From assembly GCA_014654705.1 (NCBI GenBank), contig JACVZY010000006.1, forward strand, positions 31,179 to 95,178: a DNA stretch of 64,000 nucleotides. The letters run 5' to 3'. The stretch is from Ignavibacteria bacterium (GTDB taxonomy: Bacteria > Bacteroidota > Ignavibacteria > Kapaibacteriales > UBA4661). This document shows positions 8,855-17,538 of the stretch, in pieces; position 1 is the stretch's first letter, and each line of letters begins with the position of its first letter. The notes beneath the pieces are model-generated. The model had not been told where the DNA came from and searched no databases. It saw only the letters and a program-made list of their open reading frames with translations. Position numbers and translations under genes: made by a program.

Positions 8855-9838
8855 ATGACACACACGACTTTCCACCACATCCGAGACGCGTTTGTCTGTT
8901 CTCGACCGTACCGCCTCTGCGCCCATGAAAGTGTGCAGCGAACTAACTATGGGTTGATTGGTAGAATCCTCTTTTTCCTTATTTCTGCTCTTGCAGCGCA
9001 GCAAATAGCTCTTGCTCAATATAAAACCGGTGCAAGCACTCCTGCACAGCCCAAAGTACAAGCAGTACAAGACGTACAAACCCGCTCGGCAGCCAGCATC
9101 AATGCAGACAGTATCTATAATGCCGCCCAAACAATCACTTTTTCCGGCATCCGATGGAAAATTCGTAGCACAAATACTCAATCAGAGCCGGGTAACAATT
9201 TCTTTTCGAGCGCTCGGAGCGAAGTCTGGACAGACAGTGACAAAAAATTGCATCTGCAAATCAATACCCGTGATAGATATTGGTTCTGCGTTGAACTTGT
9301 TGCCGATACAGTGCTGGGTTACGGTACATATGCAGTTTTTCCTGAAATTAAGCTGGATACTTTACCGCAAAATATCATGCTTGAATTTGGCTTGACACCC
9401 GACAAGGCACTACACAAATACATTCCCGATGACGTTGCGATACAGTTCACCCGTATGGGAACACTGAACTCTGCAAACACGCTTCAGTACGTGGTTTCGC
9501 GCCCTCAAAATGCAAAAGAGCAATATACTCCCGAGCGAAAAGAACGGATATTTCGCCCCGAAGCACCATTCCGTATGCAAGGCTCATACTCCACCCACGC
9601 TTTTACGTGGCGCGAAAACGCACTTGAATTTGCCAGCTATCACGACCACGGGCTGCCCACGCCCTATTTAGCGGCGCTGTGGGAATTTTCGGGATCAACG
9701 GTGCTTGATTTGCAAGTGCCGAAAGCAGCTGAGCCGTACCGAATGCGCTTACGTCTTTGGTCGGCAGGCTCGCCTATCGGCGGAAAGCCATTTGAGGTCA
9801 TCATCAAAAAAATTCAATTTGTTCCGCTCAAAAAGTGA
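8855..9838 (+). CDS. GH16-fold (concanavalin-like) secreted protein lacking the catalytic acids
   Basis: A 327-residue protein from ATG 8855; a GTG at 8837, overlapping the previous stop, is an alternative. A hydrophobic leader (LIGRILFFLISALAAQQIALAQ) sits some 30 residues in. The domain shows the pattern of GH16-like beta-jelly-roll proteins: FSGIRWKIR near the start, VWTDSDKKLHLQI, GYGTYAVFPEIKLDTL, then LQYVVSRP, YSTHAFTWRENALEFASYHDH and a final VIIKKIQFVP. At the place where active members carry an E-[IL]-D-[IL]-E-type motif this one has DVAIQFTRMG, with only the first acid kept. It may bind the exported glucan rather than cut it. It overlaps the next gene by four bases (GTGA). Confidence 0.6.
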   Translation: MTHTTFHHIRDAFVCSRPYRLCAHESVQRTNYGLIGRILFFLISALAAQQIALAQYKTGASTPAQPKVQAVQDVQTRSAASINADSIYNAAQTITFSGIRWKIRSTNTQSEPGNNFFSSARSEVWTDSDKKLHLQINTRDRYWFCVELVADTVLGYGTYAVFPEIKLDTLPQNIMLEFGLTPDKALHKYIPDDVAIQFTRMGTLNSANTLQYVVSRPQNAKEQYTPERKERIFRPEAPFRMQGSYSTHAFTWRENALEFASYHDHGLPTPYLAALWEFSGSTVLDLQVPKAAEPYRMRLRLWSAGSPIGGKPFEVIIKKIQFVPLKK

Positions 9839-10920
9839 AATACTCTTGTAAGCATAGCGCATCGGGCAAGATTCCTGCTCGTGTAAGAATCTACTTCAAC
9901 GGCAGATTCTATCTGGCGATGGCGCTCAGTATTGCGGCTTCTCTTACGTGTGTTTATGCACAATCGGACAAAGAAAGTACGATTCGCGCTATCAATAAAT
10001 ACGGCTTTCTCCAGCTCAACGGTCAAGGCGCAAAAGCCGTAAAATCTATTCCGGCAGAAAAAACACCGAGCGAAGATGAGTCGTGGGAGAATATCTGGAC
10101 AAATATGCAAACGTCGTTCAGCTTGCCATGGGAAGATTTTTTCAAAAAAGAAAAACCTACGGATGGCTTGAGCGGTAGTCTCTCGGTAACGTATCCGCTC
10201 AGTGACATTGCCTCGCGTCAGGGAAGTGGTTCATCGTCGCAGGGTGTACCGCTCTCCAGCGCAGTTGTTGGCGCATCGTTGTCCTACGTGCCTATTGGGT
10301 ATTGGTTTGTCAATCTGTCGGTGATGCGGTACTGGTATCCTGAGCGCAAACAGTCGTGGAATCCTGATTTCACATATAGTTTTGGCTATAATGACTGGCA
10401 CCCGTACACCTTTAGCTTCACCTATCAAAACTATGGCGGAAACCGCTTTGCGCCACAAGCCGGAGAAGTGGTGTCGCGCTTTTGGGAAGGTACATTTTCG
10501 CTCGGCTGGAAGTTTCCCTCGGCAAAGCTGATTGAGTATCTGTGCGTGGTTCATCCGAGCGGGGGCATCGGACATAGCCTAAGCGCAAACATCACCCCGC
10601 AATACCGCGATGCAGCTTCAGGTGAGACTCGGTTTTGGAAAACAGATTTTACTCTTTCAACCAAATATACGATTTATGAAAATTTTTACTTTAATTTCAA
10701 CATAAACCTCTACCCGATTGCGGGGCAGCAACAGCCCTGGGATCCCGATTTCACCTACGGATTCGGGTATTTCGACTGGCATCCGTATTCGTTTTCTGTT
10801 CAGTACAACAACTTTGCCGGCGGGCGCTTCCCATGGAACCCGACCACACTCCAAAGCAAAGGATTTTTTGACGCTTTTCTTGACGGAACAATCTCCGTTT
10901 CGTGGAGTTTTGTTTTCTAA
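9835..10920 (+). CDS. Outer-membrane beta-barrel protein of the polysaccharide locus
   Basis: A 361-residue protein starting with GTG that overlaps the previous stop (GTGA). The signal peptide ends LTCVYAQ at about residue 42. The last residues SVSWSFVF end in phenylalanine with alternating hydrophobics, the typical C-terminal strand of an outer-membrane barrel. A motif of about 30 residues occurs twice (175-205 and 302-332): W(N/D)PDFTYxFGYxDWHPY followed by FSxxYxN and GGxRF. The repeat suggests two equivalent hairpins or halves of the barrel. By context it could be the export channel or polymer anchor, as BcsC is for cellulose, but there is no sequence resemblance to BcsC and no TPR. The family is not recognised. 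Confidence 0.6.
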   Translation: MKYSCKHSASGKIPARVRIYFNGRFYLAMALSIAASLTCVYAQSDKESTIRAINKYGFLQLNGQGAKAVKSIPAEKTPSEDESWENIWTNMQTSFSLPWEDFFKKEKPTDGLSGSLSVTYPLSDIASRQGSGSSSQGVPLSSAVVGASLSYVPIGYWFVNLSVMRYWYPERKQSWNPDFTYSFGYNDWHPYTFSFTYQNYGGNRFAPQAGEVVSRFWEGTFSLGWKFPSAKLIEYLCVVHPSGGIGHSLSANITPQYRDAASGETRFWKTDFTLSTKYTIYENFYFNFNINLYPIAGQQQPWDPDFTYGFGYFDWHPYSFSVQYNNFAGGRFPWNPTTLQSKGFFDAFLDGTISVSWSFVF

Positions 10921-10952
10921 CCGTTCATTTGAACGCCTCTTTTGCCTCAACC

Positions 10953-12155
10953 ATGAAAATTCTTATTGCCGATGATAGCGAAGACATGCAAATGCTTCTG
11001 TCGCAGTACTTGCGCCAGTGGGGGCATACGGTTGTCGTTGCTCGCAATGGTGCCGAGGCGCTCCATATCCTTGAAGAAACCGATATTCAGTTTGTTATCA
11101 GCGATTGGGCAATGCCCCTTATAAGCGGCGAGGAGCTTTGCCGCACCGTCCGCGAGAAAATAGACCTTCAGCGCTACATTTACATTATTCTCCTGACTGC
11201 AAAGCAAGAACGACAAGACCTTGTAACCGGCATGGAAGCCGGTGCCGATGATTTTATCCGCAAGCCTTTTAATAAAGATGAGCTGCGCGTGAGGATTCGT
11301 GCGGGCGAGCGAACACTCCAAATGGAAAAAATGCTTGCCGAGCAAAATACACAACTCAAAGAAGCTCAGGCGGCTCTGAGGAACGACCTCGAAATAGCGG
11401 CACAAGTGCAGCGGAATCTTCTTCCGAACCCTAACGAACAGCCATTTGTACACGCCGGATATCGTTTTGATTGGCTCTATACGCCCGCAGCGTTTCTGGG
11501 CGGCGATACGTGTAATGTTTTGCGACTGGACAAAACGCACGCAGGCTTTTATATGATTGACGTTGCCGGACACGGCATTCCGTCGGCGCTCAAGACCGTC
11601 ATGCTTCACCAGACGCTTTCCGCTGCTAATGGGCAAGCGGGACTGCTGAAAGACGATATTTCCTACGCGCCGCACTGCTTCATTCGCCCGTCGGCGGAGG
11701 TTCTGTACGATTTGAATAACATCTCGCAAGATGAAAATGATGCAATGCACTACTTCACGATGATTTATGGTCTCTTGGATGTAGAAACGGGGCAAGCAAC
11801 CATCAGCCATGCAGGGCATCCCTCTGCCATCCTGCTTCATAGCGACTCTTCTCTGGAAATGACCGAAACAGGCGGCGTTCCCATCGGGATGCTACCCGAA
11901 ATGGTGTACGAAGAAAGTACATGGACGCTGATTGTGGGAGACCGCATTATTCTTTACACTGACGGCATTACCGAGTGTGAAAATGTTCTTGGAGAACAGT
12001 TCACGATGGAGCGCTTCCAAGACCTTTTGCGCCAGCATTGCCAAAAGCCGCTCCGCGACATGATTGCTGCTATTCATCAGTCACTCGTTGCGTGGCGCGG
12101 TAACTCTGGTTTTGACGATGATGTATCGCTTCTTGTCATTGAACGATTTGCATAA
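10953..12155 (+). CDS. Response regulator with PP2C/SpoIIE-type phosphatase output
   Basis: A 400-residue protein. ATG 10953 gives the canonical receiver start MKILIADDSED, so the longer frame from 10902 is not used. The receiver (1-122) has D51 (VISDWAMP) and K104 (FIRKPF). A coiled linker (LEIAAQVQRNLLP) leads to the phosphatase with metal motifs GGDT, DVAGHG and the late DGITE and DDVSLLVI. Such RsbU-like proteins remove phosphate from an anti-sigma-factor antagonist or another Ser/Thr-phosphorylated partner when the receiver is phosphorylated. It is the most likely output of the upstream kinase/Hpt relay. No STAS or RsbW partner is in the window, so the target is unknown. Confidence 0.88.
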   Translation: MKILIADDSEDMQMLLSQYLRQWGHTVVVARNGAEALHILEETDIQFVISDWAMPLISGEELCRTVREKIDLQRYIYIILLTAKQERQDLVTGMEAGADDFIRKPFNKDELRVRIRAGERTLQMEKMLAEQNTQLKEAQAALRNDLEIAAQVQRNLLPNPNEQPFVHAGYRFDWLYTPAAFLGGDTCNVLRLDKTHAGFYMIDVAGHGIPSALKTVMLHQTLSAANGQAGLLKDDISYAPHCFIRPSAEVLYDLNNISQDENDAMHYFTMIYGLLDVETGQATISHAGHPSAILLHSDSSLEMTETGGVPIGMLPEMVYEESTWTLIVGDRIILYTDGITECENVLGEQFTMERFQDLLRQHCQKPLRDMIAAIHQSLVAWRGNSGFDDDVSLLVIERFA

Positions 12156-12177
12156 CCCCCAACACCGCACAACGTCT

Positions 12178-13683
12178 ATGCTCTCATCACAAAACCGCTC
12201 CCCGCTTGAACGGATTCAAACACCCGCATTTTGGGGAATTGTTACGTTTGTCCTCTTCGCGCTTGCATATCTGCGGCTTGCGCTCAATTTTAATGCACCA
12301 TATCTGGATGAATGTGATTATATCTTCGTGGGACGCGCCTTGCTTTCAGGTGAGCCGTGGATAACGAAAACCTATATCTTCAGCTCCGATATGCACCTGT
12401 ACCTCTACGGGCTGGCAGACCGCATTTTTTCAGGTGAGCACAGCTATCTTGCGGCTCGTGCCTTTGCCGTGATTATGGGTGCAGCATCGCTGTGGTTTTT
12501 CTATTCTTTTGTGAGGAATCTTTACGCCGCGCACACCGACTCGCGCCGCATTGCTGAACTTGCCGCGCTTCTTCTGGCGCTGACCGTACCGCACGTGTTC
12601 ATCAGCCAGTTTGCCACCTACGATGTCGTGTGCTTCATGTTTTTTGCTGCATCGCTCTGGCTGCTATCGGCTTCGGTACTGAATCCTCGCGAGACTTCTT
12701 CTCAAAAGCAAGCACTCATCATGTGTGCAGGAGCAGTACTCTACGCATTGGCAGTGCTGGCAAAGTATGTGGTGATTGCATATGTACCGCTTCTTTTCGT
12801 GGCATTACTCCTCAAAAATCGCCGCGCCGCGCTTATTTTTATGCTTGTTGTGACGACGATGCTCGGTGGGTATGTGTTCTTTTACCGCGTTGAACTCCTA
12901 CAGCTTTACCACAATCAAATTCTCGGTACGCACAAAGCAAATGCGACCCTGTGGAATATTCTCTCGACAGCGCTTGAATACTGTGGTTTCACAGCACTAC
13001 TTGCGGTGGCGTTATTTTTTTTCAAAAAGGAAAAAGTACTTTCGGCTTGGTATTATGGCACTTTGGTACTCTTTGCCACTCCGCTTGTGGCATACCACGT
13101 GCGCTCGCAGGATGTGATTTCGCTCTACAAACACGTTGTGTACGCCTGTTGCTTCCTTGCGCCGATTGCCGGAGAAGCGCTTTATCTCTTGCTTCGCAGG
13201 GCAGCAGACCGCGATAATGATTGGCTGCGGGCGCTTGCGGCGGCACTAGTGGTGGTGGCTTGTGGGCTGCTCTGGTGGCAATTACGCAAGGTGCAGACCG
13301 CGTATCCGAACACGGATGCCGTTACGCAACTTGTGCGCAGCAACATGAGTGCTCAGACAACCATTTTAAGCGAGGATGCGTACTTGTTCCGTTATGCTTG
13401 CTTCCCAACTATCCCTACGAAAAACCTCGAAGAAATGACGTGGTACGACAATAACCACGACGGCAAACGCGAAGCGCAAGACGTGATAGATGCTGTATGG
13501 GATGGAAAGTTTGAATACGTCTATCTGAACGGCTTAATTCTGCGTGAACTTGGCGATGAACTCAAGCGAGGCGTGCTGAAGAATCGCTATGAGTGCATTC
13601 TCACCATTCCTTTCCATAATTCAACCGTAATGAACCCAATCAACACGGGTTTTCTTAGCCTTTATCGCCGTCGTACCAAATGA
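12178..13683 (+). CDS. GT39-type (ArnT/PMT-like) membrane glycosyltransferase
   Basis: A 501-residue polytopic protein. ATG 12178 lies after the stop of the phosphatase gene, so the longer overlapping frame is rejected. About ten membrane segments fill residues 20-390. The first periplasmic loop has NAPYLDECDYIFVGRALLSG, matching the conserved Asp-Glu pair of GT-C enzymes that use lipid-linked sugars. A periplasmic C-terminal part of about 100 residues follows (VTQLVRSNMSAQTTI to the end). Known family role: sugar transfer from polyprenyl-phosphate donors to proteins or lipids. Here it may decorate the polymer or an associated protein. It overlaps the GH9 gene by four bases (ATGA), implying translational coupling. 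Confidence 0.75.
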   Translation: MLSSQNRSPLERIQTPAFWGIVTFVLFALAYLRLALNFNAPYLDECDYIFVGRALLSGEPWITKTYIFSSDMHLYLYGLADRIFSGEHSYLAARAFAVIMGAASLWFFYSFVRNLYAAHTDSRRIAELAALLLALTVPHVFISQFATYDVVCFMFFAASLWLLSASVLNPRETSSQKQALIMCAGAVLYALAVLAKYVVIAYVPLLFVALLLKNRRAALIFMLVVTTMLGGYVFFYRVELLQLYHNQILGTHKANATLWNILSTALEYCGFTALLAVALFFFKKEKVLSAWYYGTLVLFATPLVAYHVRSQDVISLYKHVVYACCFLAPIAGEALYLLLRRAADRDNDWLRALAAALVVVACGLLWWQLRKVQTAYPNTDAVTQLVRSNMSAQTTILSEDAYLFRYACFPTIPTKNLEEMTWYDNNHDGKREAQDVIDAVWDGKFEYVYLNGLILRELGDELKRGVLKNRYECILTIPFHNSTVMNPINTGFLSLYRRRTK

Positions 13684-15515
13684 CCCTGACCATGCGCCAC
13701 TTACTGCTATTGTGTGGGCTGTGGTCAGCACTGAACCTTGCCTGCACGAACCGAGAAACCCTGTTATACAGCCAGACCAGCGCCGACTGCCGTATAGTTG
13801 TGAATCAACTGGGATTTTATCCAAACGCACAGAAGATTGCTCTGGTGCAAGGCGTTGTGCGGCGCGAGGATACATTGCGCTTTGGAATTGTGGCAGAAAT
13901 ATTTGACACCGCACGAAAAGCAGTAGTGCTGCGCGTCGCAATGGGACTTCCAACGGTGGATGCGCAAAGTGGCGACACGCTCAGGGCGCTTGATTTTTCG
14001 ATTTTGAATAAAGAAGGTGTGTACCGAGTGCGCTATGGCGGCGTGGAATCTGCACCATTTCGTGTTGGAAGAAATGTCTATGACAGCCTTGTTACGCTGA
14101 TGCTGCGCAGCTACTACCTTCAGCGCTGCGGAGTGGCAGTGCGCGATAGCGTGAATGGTATTTACCACGAGGCGTGTCATTTGGCTGACGGTATTCTCGC
14201 TCGCAAAGACGAACTTCATGCACAAGGAACGTCCATAAAAGCACACGGTGGCTGGCACGACGCGGGCGATTATGGAAAATATATCACCACTACATCAGTG
14301 AGCGTTGCAAGCCTCCTAACCACGTTTGAAGAGTTCGGCACTGCCCTACCACGCTTATTCGGTGATAATTTGCGTATTCCCGAAAGTAAAAATGCGAAAC
14401 CTGATGTGCTTGACGAAATAAAAGTGGCGCTTGACTGGATGCTCCGGATGCAGCGCAGCGACGGCGCGGTGTACAGAAAATTATCCGGCGCGGCGTGGTC
14501 GCCGCTCATTCCCCCCGACGCAGAGCAGCAGACGCGCTACGTCTATGGTGTCTGCACGCCCGAAACGGCGAAATTTGCCGGAGCAATGGCGCAAGCGGCG
14601 CGTGTACTGAAGCCGTTCTGGGGACAGTACGCCGATACGTGCTTGCGGGCAGCAAAAGCAGCATGGCAGTATTTGGAGAAGCACCCACAAATGGCGGTGG
14701 ACTGGCAAGCAAGTGATGACGGGGGTTCGGGTAAGTATTTGGAATCGGAAGTTGACACCGAACAATCACTTTTTGTGGACACAGACGATAGATTTTATGC
14801 GGCTTCAGAACTTTTTATGACCACGCGCGACAGTTTATACTTACGCACGAGCAGCGCCCTTTTCAATAATATAGCAACAACGCCTGACTATGGAATTGTT
14901 GAATGGAAAAACGCTGCTCCGCTTGCAATGACGAATCTTATCCGCTTGGCAAAGCCTGATTTTAGCAAAGAAATTCAACGCCGCATCAGTATTCATGCCG
15001 CTCACGTGGAAAAACTTATTGAAGCGAGTGCTTACCGCTATGGGAATAAGCGCATCGTCTGGGGATCGAACAAGATGATTGCGGAAGAAGCTGTCACGCT
15101 CCTTCATGCGTACCGTCTCAGCAAACACCGCGCTTTTCTGGACGGCGCACAAGACCAATTGGATTTTCTTTTGGGACGGAATCCTTTCGGTTTGTGCTTT
15201 GTAAGCGGCGCGGGAACCCACTCCGTAGAACACATCTGCCACACATTTGCCCGTGCAAAGGGCTTGACAGGGCGGCGAATGATTCCGGGCTTGCTTTCGG
15301 GGGGAGCAAACGAATTGGAGCAATCGGGAATCGCACCCAAAAATCGAGGTTTGAAGAGCTACGCAGATGACGAGCGCTCCTACGCAACCAACGAAAATGC
15401 TATTGACTATAATGCCTCAGCCATTGCACTCGTGGTCATGCTGGCAGCAGAACTGGAGCGAGAGGCTTTGCCCGCCGCGAACCTGACAAAACCCAAGACA
15501 CAAATCGGGAAGTAG
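13680..15515 (+). CDS. Glycoside hydrolase family 9 (endoglucanase-like)
   Basis: A 611-residue secreted enzyme. A hydrophobic leader ends in SALNLAC, which may be a lipobox although the -3 residue is unusual. Residues 36-130 form the Ig-like domain that precedes many GH9 modules (RIVVNQLGFYPNAQKIALV). The catalytic module has HGGWHDAGDYGKY with D194 and D197, LLGRNPFG, the histidine segment GTHSVEHICHTFA, and NENAIDYNA with the acid E572 close to the C-terminus. Family 9 enzymes cut beta-1,4-glucans. A cellulase next to a cellulose-synthase-like gene parallels BcsZ in classic cellulose operons, although BcsZ belongs to GH8. It is the last gene of the + strand block. Confidence 0.87.
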   Translation: MTLTMRHLLLLCGLWSALNLACTNRETLLYSQTSADCRIVVNQLGFYPNAQKIALVQGVVRREDTLRFGIVAEIFDTARKAVVLRVAMGLPTVDAQSGDTLRALDFSILNKEGVYRVRYGGVESAPFRVGRNVYDSLVTLMLRSYYLQRCGVAVRDSVNGIYHEACHLADGILARKDELHAQGTSIKAHGGWHDAGDYGKYITTTSVSVASLLTTFEEFGTALPRLFGDNLRIPESKNAKPDVLDEIKVALDWMLRMQRSDGAVYRKLSGAAWSPLIPPDAEQQTRYVYGVCTPETAKFAGAMAQAARVLKPFWGQYADTCLRAAKAAWQYLEKHPQMAVDWQASDDGGSGKYLESEVDTEQSLFVDTDDRFYAASELFMTTRDSLYLRTSSALFNNIATTPDYGIVEWKNAAPLAMTNLIRLAKPDFSKEIQRRISIHAAHVEKLIEASAYRYGNKRIVWGSNKMIAEEAVTLLHAYRLSKHRAFLDGAQDQLDFLLGRNPFGLCFVSGAGTHSVEHICHTFARAKGLTGRRMIPGLLSGGANELEQSGIAPKNRGLKSYADDERSYATNENAIDYNASAIALVVMLAAELEREALPAANLTKPKTQIGK

Positions 15516-15560
15516 GCGGACTTTCTAGCTAAAATTTTTCGTGCAGAAAGCAGAGTAGCG

Positions 15561-16703
15561 CTACAATCGGCGGTGCCAGCCGATAGCAGCACGAAAACCA
15601 ATAATATATTGCCGCCATGCCGCATCACTGGTAACTGTTTGCAATGGTAGCAAGGCAAAGGCTTCCATCAGCACCGCCAATCCCGCCTGAAACTGACCGG
15701 CGTTGACTTCACCGCTCAATCCCCAACCGAAAGCCACTTCGGGTTGAATACGAAGGGTGTTTAGCGTCGGCATGGGAGCATTCCAGACTTGGAGCGTATC
15801 AGTTCCATTTCTGATACGTTCGCCCGACAAACCATAGCTGCGCTCACCATAGCGAATGCGAGTTTCTCCGGCATCCAAGGGAACAAGTTGGGCGTGCTGC
15901 ACGGCGCGGTTGAAGATATTATGCTGCACCTGAGCACCAAGATAAAGATAGTAATACGACGAAATACGTTGGTCGAGCATATCGGCGAAAGCACCATAAA
16001 TGGGGATTTTTACGCCCAGCGTCCCTTTCAGAAAATGCTCCTGCATATCAAGTGTGTGAAATTCCTGCAGAGGAATCAATTTTCCGTTATTATCAGGAGA
16101 AAGTACATTCATCGTTCGGTCTTTGGCAAAGAGCACTCCACGCTGATAGATATACCCCACGCCCGCACGCAGCATAAGCGGCACAGGCAGATGAATCTCG
16201 TAGAGGAGATTAATATCGTTATATTCACTGTTGTAATACTCACCGACACGGGCTGTATCATTGATGTTCACACCGCGAGGGCGTGGCTTGCGGTCGTCGT
16301 CGTTACTATATGGATTAACGGGTGAAAATGATTTGTTGATGCGAGGCAAAGAAGAAAACGTGATATTATTCGCATCGTTAATAATCCATGCTGCCGAGCG
16401 CAGCGCGAAGATGCTCTGCGCCGGAAACGGCGTAGGCAGCCAGCCGTGAGAGTAAAAGCCGAGGAAATCATTCAGCATAGACTCATTTTCGTCACCATTG
16501 GCTGATTGTGACTTGCTTGCTTCTTCTTTGAGCAATTCCGAAGCAGATTTTGGCTTGGAAGGTGTTCGCCTTCCGGGTAAGGGGATATTTAGTTGAGCGG
16601 ACACTTCCGCAGAAAACAATACTGCGAAGAACGCTACGAAAAAGAGCGTAAAAGCGGAGAATTTCAGACGCTGAAGGTATCGTGAAACGTATTGTGTGGT
16701 CAT
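15561..16703 (-). CDS. Probable outer-membrane barrel protein, family not recognised
   Basis: A 380-residue protein. ATG 16703 begins a clear signal peptide (LKFSAFTLFFVAFFAVLFSAEVSAQ); the GTG at 16742 adds 13 residues of no use. A basic/Ser-rich linker at about 38-65 is followed by strand-rich sequence with many Tyr, Asn and Gly residues (YNSEYNDINLLYEIHLPVPL, MLRAGVGYIYQRG, SSYYYLYLGAQVQHNI). The end, FRAAIGWHRRL, does not finish in an aromatic residue as most barrels do. It is third in a - strand group after the VWA/OmpA lipoprotein and the T9SS-sorted protein, 45 bases after the latter, so a shared envelope role is likely. Confidence 0.5.
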   Translation of the reverse strand: MTTQYVSRYLQRLKFSAFTLFFVAFFAVLFSAEVSAQLNIPLPGRRTPSKPKSASELLKEEASKSQSANGDENESMLNDFLGFYSHGWLPTPFPAQSIFALRSAAWIINDANNITFSSLPRINKSFSPVNPYSNDDDRKPRPRGVNINDTARVGEYYNSEYNDINLLYEIHLPVPLMLRAGVGYIYQRGVLFAKDRTMNVLSPDNNGKLIPLQEFHTLDMQEHFLKGTLGVKIPIYGAFADMLDQRISSYYYLYLGAQVQHNIFNRAVQHAQLVPLDAGETRIRYGERSYGLSGERIRNGTDTLQVWNAPMPTLNTLRIQPEVAFGWGLSGEVNAGQFQAGLAVLMEAFALLPLQTVTSDAAWRQYIIGFRAAIGWHRRL

Positions 16704-16748
16704 AGTTTTTTGCAGATAATCGCGCTCAAAGTTTTTACTCACAAGTTG

Positions 16749-17522
16749 TTACTCAATAATACAGCGTTGTAAAATATCGCCCGAATTGCTCGAAAAACGC
16801 ACGTAATAGACACCTGCTGGAAGCGGTGAAAGAGGTGTCCACGTCTCCTTGTGTTCACCGCGCGACTGTTTCTGCCGTTCAAGCCTCATCACTTCTTGTC
16901 CTAGCGCTGTGTACAGACGAAAGGTAATGTCTGACGGCTCATCAATTCTGTATTCCCATGTCATCACATTTCCACGCACAGCCGGATTGGGATAGCTCTG
17001 TTTAAGGCTTGGTCGGCGGATAATCGGCAAAGGCGTTCCAATAGAGCCAATCGTCAACGTGGCAAATGTGCTAGGAATCATGCGTCTTCCACGGCTGTCG
17101 GTGAGGGTCATATTCACAAGGCGCACGTCAGTGACGGAATCGGATGCTGCCAATATCTCGCCTCGCAAGCGTACAAGCGTGTCGCAGCGCATACTTTGGG
17201 TGCAGCGTAGGGTAATAGAAAATCTGTATGACGAGTCATTCTCGCGTGTGCGAGTTGAGTCAAGTAACTGCGTTCCCTGCGCTGCTACAAATACTTCGGG
17301 ATAGAATACCGTGGGGTTTGAGAGTGTCAATTTTCCTTCCAATATAACATCGCCGCTAAAGCTGATAGAATCTGCTTTAACAAGAATCGCAATGTCATTT
17401 TTTTCGCCCACAAGACCGCGCACCGTTTGAAGACGGATAGGTGAAACCTGTGCAACTACAAATGTTGATGCGGCGAACAATAGGAATACGGCAAAAACAC
17501 TAACCATGAAACGCTGATACAT
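16749..17522 (-). CDS. Secreted protein with type IX secretion C-terminal sorting domain
   Basis: A 257-residue protein. ATG 17522 is preceded by GGAG and gives a signal peptide ending FAASTFVVAQ; the longer frame from 17753 runs into the upstream gene. Residues 25-165 look like a cohesin- or Ig-like beta-sandwich (RLQTVRGLVGEKNDIAILVK, LEGKLTLSNPTVFYP). The last 80 residues are a type A sorting domain: SYPNPAVRG, then DITFRLYTALGQEV, and PAGVYYVRFSS near the end. Known: such domains direct export through the T9SS of Bacteroidota and relatives. Inferred: the organism has a T9SS, although no por/gld genes are in this window. Confidence 0.78.
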   Translation of the reverse strand: MYQRFMVSVFAVFLLFAASTFVVAQVSPIRLQTVRGLVGEKNDIAILVKADSISFSGDVILEGKLTLSNPTVFYPEVFVAAQGTQLLDSTRTRENDSSYRFSITLRCTQSMRCDTLVRLRGEILAASDSVTDVRLVNMTLTDSRGRRMIPSTFATLTIGSIGTPLPIIRRPSLKQSYPNPAVRGNVMTWEYRIDEPSDITFRLYTALGQEVMRLERQKQSRGEHKETWTPLSPLPAGVYYVRFSSNSGDILQRCIIE

Positions 17523-17538
17523 ACTTAATTTCTCCACC

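Noticed and set aside
10947..11840. 297-codon antisense frame across the receiver-PP2C gene
   Set aside because: No domain pattern; the + strand has complete receiver and phosphatase motifs.
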